Both the position numbers and the translations under genes were made by a program. The notes below the pieces were generated by a model that was given only the letters and a program-made list of their open reading frames with translations, was not told the origin of the DNA and did no database searches. A DNA stretch of 9,501 nt from positions 1 to 9,501 of the forward strand of contig CAKZUU010000292.1 of the NCBI GenBank assembly GCA_937922175.1, given 5' to 3'. The first letter of the stretch is position 1; each line of letters opens with the position of its first letter. Source of the stretch: an uncultured Gemmataceae bacterium. GTDB lineage: Bacteria; Planctomycetota; Planctomycetia; Gemmatales; Gemmataceae. Below are positions 7,466-9,501 of the stretch, piece after piece.

Positions 7466-7480
7466 CAACAGTAGTGCCAA
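7464..7480 (-). promoter_or_regulatory. Possible sigma-54 (RpoN) promoter for the nirA operon
   Basis: The minus strand reads TTGGCACTACTGTTGGA. Against the sigma-54 consensus YTGGCACG-N4-TTGCW it matches the whole -24 box TTGGCAC, has the correct 10-nt spacing between the -24 GG and the -12 dinucleotide, and matches TTG and the final A/T. It differs at the base after GGCAC and, more seriously, at the near-invariant C of the -12 GC (here G). Transcription would begin near 7453, leaving a leader of about 124 nt. Sigma-54 control of nitrogen genes is common in bacteria, but this is inference from one element. Confidence 0.25.
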
Positions 7481-7504
7481 TTCCGCCCACTGCTGTTTCC
7501 TCGT

Positions 7505-7524
7505 GATGCTAAATGCTTAGCGTC
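7505..7524. promoter_or_regulatory. Imperfect dyad upstream of the nirA operon, possible operator
   Basis: GATGCTAAATGCTTAGCGTC has 8-nt arms (GATGCTAA and TTAGCGTC) around a 4-nt centre, with a single non-matching pair (G-T if folded as RNA). No T-run follows on either strand, so it does not look like an intrinsic terminator. It lies about 25 nt upstream of the sigma-54-like element. It could bind a regulator, or be a hairpin in the 3' end of the DUF2760 transcript. Confidence 0.3.
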
Positions 7525-7706
7525 TCATGAGTTGAAAGTTTTTCCGAAAGGTCGGCATGGTTCCGGCCACGCTTATCGAGTTGCCCAACCTGTTGGCACA
7601 AAGCGGGTCGCGCTGCCTCTGATCCAGGCAAGTGAGAGCGGAGAATCCGACGGCCTCTGCTTGAGGTTGTCACCAAATTCTTCGCCGGGACCCATTCGTC
7701 GAAAGG

Positions 7707-8291
7707 TCAAGGAATTTCGACTTCGGCTGGTGCGATGACGAATTCATCCGAACCCTCCGGCGGTGGATGGAGATGGAGGGCGGTGACGCGCCAACCGGGA
7801 TGGATGAGCGTCCCGCGAAAGGGAGGCTTGCCAACAACGTTACCGGTGACGCGGATGGCCGAGGGATCGAAGCCCGCTGGCACCTCCACCGTCTCATTCT
7901 CCTGCTGAGAGACGATGGGTTGAAGCTCAAGAGCTTTTCTTAATGCTTCCTGACACTTGCGATGGACTTCGCGAGCCGCGAAGGCGATCTGCGAATCGCT
8001 GGCAGAGGTGATGTCTTCCATCAGGAAGTCCAGCAGTCGGCCCTCGCGTTGCAACAGAGCCAGCAGCCGCAGCGGGACACCCGAGGGTTTGGTCGGTTTG
8101 CCGGAATCGGCGCGAATGGGCGCGAGCAAGGGCTGAATTTTCTCGGCGAAGTCGGGATCGCGCAGCGTTCGAGCCAACGCTTTCAGTCCCATGGTTGTGC
8201 GGGATCGACCCACCAGAAATAGCAACCCGCCGAGAAGGATAGCCAGCAGCACAGCCCCGACTGTGGCTCCGTACCAAAACTCTTGTCCCAT
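7707..8291 (-). CDS. Membrane-anchored DUF2760 domain protein
   Basis: This 194-residue protein of unknown function has one N-terminal hydrophobic segment (about 7-28) and a soluble C-terminal domain. After the anchor come an amphipathic region with a cluster of R/K (29-62), a short polar linker, and a domain from about 72 to the end that I recognise as DUF2760. Its landmarks are RLLALLQREGRLLDFL (75-90), EDITSASDSQI (92-102), the helix AAREVHRKCQEALRKAL, the strand segment VEVPAGFDPSAIRVTGNV (135-152), the motif KPPFRGTLIHPGWRV (155-169) and the ending APAEVEI. Orientation is probably cytoplasmic for the domain, by the positive charges after the anchor. The ATG at 8291 is chosen because GGGGAA lies 8 nt upstream and the anchor starts right after it; the frame stays open to 8639, but that extension is low in family character and overlaps the divergent gene. 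No enzyme motif is visible. Confidence 0.88.
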   Translation of the reverse strand: MGQEFWYGATVGAVLLAILLGGLLFLVGRSRTTMGLKALARTLRDPDFAEKIQPLLAPIRADSGKPTKPSGVPLRLLALLQREGRLLDFLMEDITSASDSQIAFAAREVHRKCQEALRKALELQPIVSQQENETVEVPAGFDPSAIRVTGNVVGKPPFRGTLIHPGWRVTALHLHPPPEGSDEFVIAPAEVEIP

Positions 8292-8299
8292 GGGTTTTG

Positions 8300-8305
8300 T
8301 TCCCC
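8300..8305 (-). promoter_or_regulatory. Ribosome binding site deciding the DUF2760 start
   Basis: GGGGAA on the minus strand, 8 nt before the ATG at 8291. It argues for the 194-residue protein against the much longer in-frame reading that would start at 8639. Confidence 0.5.
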
Positions 8306-8392
8306 GTTTGCTGCTTTGTTTTCGTTGTATGAGAAATGAAAGGCATTTGCCGTCGGTTTCCCGTGCTTCTCCACGGAGCGATCGGCTGCCGC

Positions 8393-8421
8393 TTGACGTC
8401 GGGGCGCGGGCTTGCGACACT
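8393..8421 (+). promoter_or_regulatory. Possible sigma-70-type promoter for the cytochrome c/PA14 gene
   Basis: TTGACG (8393-8398, five of six bases of the -35 consensus) is followed after 17 nt by GACACT (8416-8421, three of six of the -10 consensus). The predicted start of transcription would be near 8428, about 58 nt before the ATG. The -10 box is poor, and planctomycete promoters are not well defined. Confidence 0.25.
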
Positions 8422-8485
8422 AACAGGAGACTCTCCCAAGACGCCCCGTGGCGGGCAGTTCCTCGCGGCTCCCGGTAAGTTCGTG

Positions 8486-9501
8486 ATGACGATGATGCGA
8501 TGTCTCGTGACGATCCTCGTTGGGGCTCTGCCGACCGCCGGATGGTCGGCCGAACCGGACGGGGCCAAGCTGTATCAAGCGAAATGCGCGAATTGTCATG
8601 GTCCCCAAGGGGAAGGGGCCAAAAAATACCCGAAGCCACTCGTGGGCGAGCGATCGGTAGCTCAACTGGCCAAATTGATTTTCGAGACCATGCCAGAGAG
8701 CAATCCCGGGTCGCTCACGGAAGACGAAGCCCGAACGGTGGCAGCCTACATTCACGAAGCCTTTTACTCACCGTTGGCCCGGGAGCGAAATCGACCGGCG
8801 CGGATCGAACTGTCTCGATTGACGGTTCGGCAGTACCGTCAGGCGTTGGCGGACCTCGTCGGAAGTTTCCGCTCACCGATGACCTGGGCCGAACCCGGAG
8901 GGATCAAGGGTGAGTATTTCTCTGGTCGGCGCCTGGCGGGCAAACCCAATGTCGAACGGCTTGATCCGGTCATCGACTTCGATTTTAAGACCGAATCTCC
9001 GGTTCCGGGCAAGGTGGACGCCCATGAGTTTTCAATTCGCTGGAGCGGCTCCTTGTTGGCCCCGGAGACGGGGGAATACGAGTTTGTCGTCCGCAGCGAC
9101 CAAGCCGTTCGCCTGTGGGTGAATGACGAGCGTCGGCCGCTGATCGATGCGTGGGTCAAATCCGGCAGTGACACGGAATTCCGGGGGACGATTTATCTCA
9201 TTGCCGGCCGAGCTTACCCGCTCCGGCTGGAGTTCAGCAAGGCCAAGCAGGGCGTGGATGATTCGCAAAAGCAGAAAAAGAAGCCGGTCAAACCCGCCTT
9301 CGTGTCACTGGGTTGGCGTGTGCCTGGTCGATCGTTGGAACTCATTCCGCCGCGGCAAATATCGCCCCGAGGTGCCCCCGAATCTTACGTCTGTGCCGTG
9401 CCGTTCCCGCCGGACGATCGCAGCTACGGTTGGGAGCGGGGTAACACGGTGTCGAAAGAATGGGAGGCCGCCACGACCGAGGCCGCCTTCGATGCCGCCG
9501 C
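8486..9501 (+). CDS. Secreted planctomycete cytochrome c / DUF1587 / PA14 protein, 3'-truncated by the window edge
   Basis: The frame is open from the ATG at 8486 to the window end (338 codons). Residues 1-22 form a signal peptide (charged start, hydrophobic VTILVGALP, cleavage probably after WSA), so the product is exported. A cytochrome c domain follows: haem site C34-A-N-C37-H38 with M69 (ETMPE) as probable axial ligand, ending near 92. Next comes a short segment like the start of DUF1587 (ELSRLTVRQYRQALADLVG, 108-126), then a PA14 domain from about 140 (GEYFSGRRL) to 280, with the core FSIRWSGSLLAPETGEYEF (182-200), RLWVND (209-214) and YPLRLEF (244-250). A lysine-rich loop (252-270) is inserted in the PA14 domain. 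The final visible part, RGNTVSKEWEAATTEAAF, resembles the stretch leading into DUF1592 in related proteins, so DUF1592/1588/1585 domains probably lie beyond the edge. PA14 usually binds carbohydrate. Start choice among GTG 8483 and ATGs 8486, 8492 and 8495 is uncertain; no strong ribosome site is seen. Confidence 0.88.
   Translation, partial: MTMMRCLVTILVGALPTAGWSAEPDGAKLYQAKCANCHGPQGEGAKKYPKPLVGERSVAQLAKLIFETMPESNPGSLTEDEARTVAAYIHEAFYSPLARERNRPARIELSRLTVRQYRQALADLVGSFRSPMTWAEPGGIKGEYFSGRRLAGKPNVERLDPVIDFDFKTESPVPGKVDAHEFSIRWSGSLLAPETGEYEFVVRSDQAVRLWVNDERRPLIDAWVKSGSDTEFRGTIYLIAGRAYPLRLEFSKAKQGVDDSQKQKKKPVKPAFVSLGWRVPGRSLELIPPRQISPRGAPESYVCAVPFPPDDRSYGWERGNTVSKEWEAATTEAAFDAA

Larger units (their letters stand above)
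7330..7706. other. Non-coding region upstream of the nitrate operon
   Basis: This 377-nt stretch separates the nirA start from the end of the DUF2760 gene. Both neighbours are on the minus strand, so it should hold the 3' end signal of the DUF2760 transcript and the promoter and leader of the nitrate operon. I see a sigma-54-like element (7464-7480), an imperfect dyad (7505-7524), an exact 9-bp direct repeat (7417-7425 and 7457-7465) and a GC-rich tract at 7387-7400. No hairpin followed by a T-run is visible for the DUF2760 gene, no NtcA-type GTA-N8-TAC site was found, and no short reading frame here looks like a real gene. Confidence 0.7.

Noticed and set aside
7535..7560. T-run next to a small hairpin (CCGA...TCGG) considered as a terminator
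   Set aside because: The stem is only 4 bp. On the plus strand the T-run precedes the hairpin, and on the minus strand it is an A-run, so neither strand gives terminator order.
7532..7738. A 68-codon plus-strand frame spanning the nirA upstream region and the end of the DUF2760 gene
   Set aside because: The translation is low in hydrophobic order and rich in R/S/P, resembles nothing known, lacks a clear ribosome site, and overlaps a well-supported gene on the other strand.
8292..8639. In-frame N-terminal extension of the DUF2760 protein to a start at 8639
   Set aside because: It would overlap the signal peptide and haem site of the divergent gene, the added residues look random, and a good ribosome site and membrane anchor mark the ATG at 8291.
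8500..8913. A 137-codon plus-strand frame at the start of the cytochrome c gene
   Set aside because: It is an out-of-frame shadow of the real gene, whose frame from 8486 encodes a signal peptide and the CANCH haem site.

Overview
The window is GC-rich, densely packed bacterial DNA, most likely from a planctomycete (Planctomycetota). The strongest pointer is the gene at the right edge. It encodes a secreted cytochrome c domain followed by a DUF1587-like segment and a PA14 domain, an architecture typical of planctomycete surface proteins. The DUF2760 protein beside it fits that group too. Assignment to a family or genus is not possible from this sequence.

Left part (1-1421, + strand): the 3' three-quarters of folC (folylpolyglutamate/dihydrofolate synthase), whose stop overlaps the start of a small NTF2-fold protein of the CaMKII-association-domain type (ATGA overlap). 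These two genes converge on the central operon, and the facing stop codons share one CTAG.

Centre (7329 down to 1418, - strand): a compact nitrate assimilation operon, in transcription order nirA (siroheme nitrite reductase), narB (molybdopterin nitrate reductase), narK (nitrate/nitrite MFS transporter) and a HAD-family phosphatase. The genes are 3 nt apart or overlapping throughout. Nitrate is imported by NarK, reduced to nitrite by NarB, and reduced to ammonium by NirA. The HAD enzyme has no evident role in this pathway. The most distinctive feature is that NirA carries an extra N-terminal BFD-type [2Fe-2S] domain (CxC...CxxC), a module better known from NirB/NasD and from the C-terminus of enterobacterial NasA. 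The NarB here lacks it.

Right part: a 377-nt non-coding stretch upstream of nirA holds a near-match to a sigma-54 promoter, a dyad and a 9-bp direct repeat. Then comes a membrane-anchored DUF2760 protein (- strand), divergent from the cytochrome c/PA14 gene (+ strand), which runs off the right edge.

No tRNA, rRNA, CRISPR array, insertion sequence or phage gene was seen. The window looks like ordinary chromosome. The NirA domain fusion is the part most worth following up; no clearly new multi-gene system was found.
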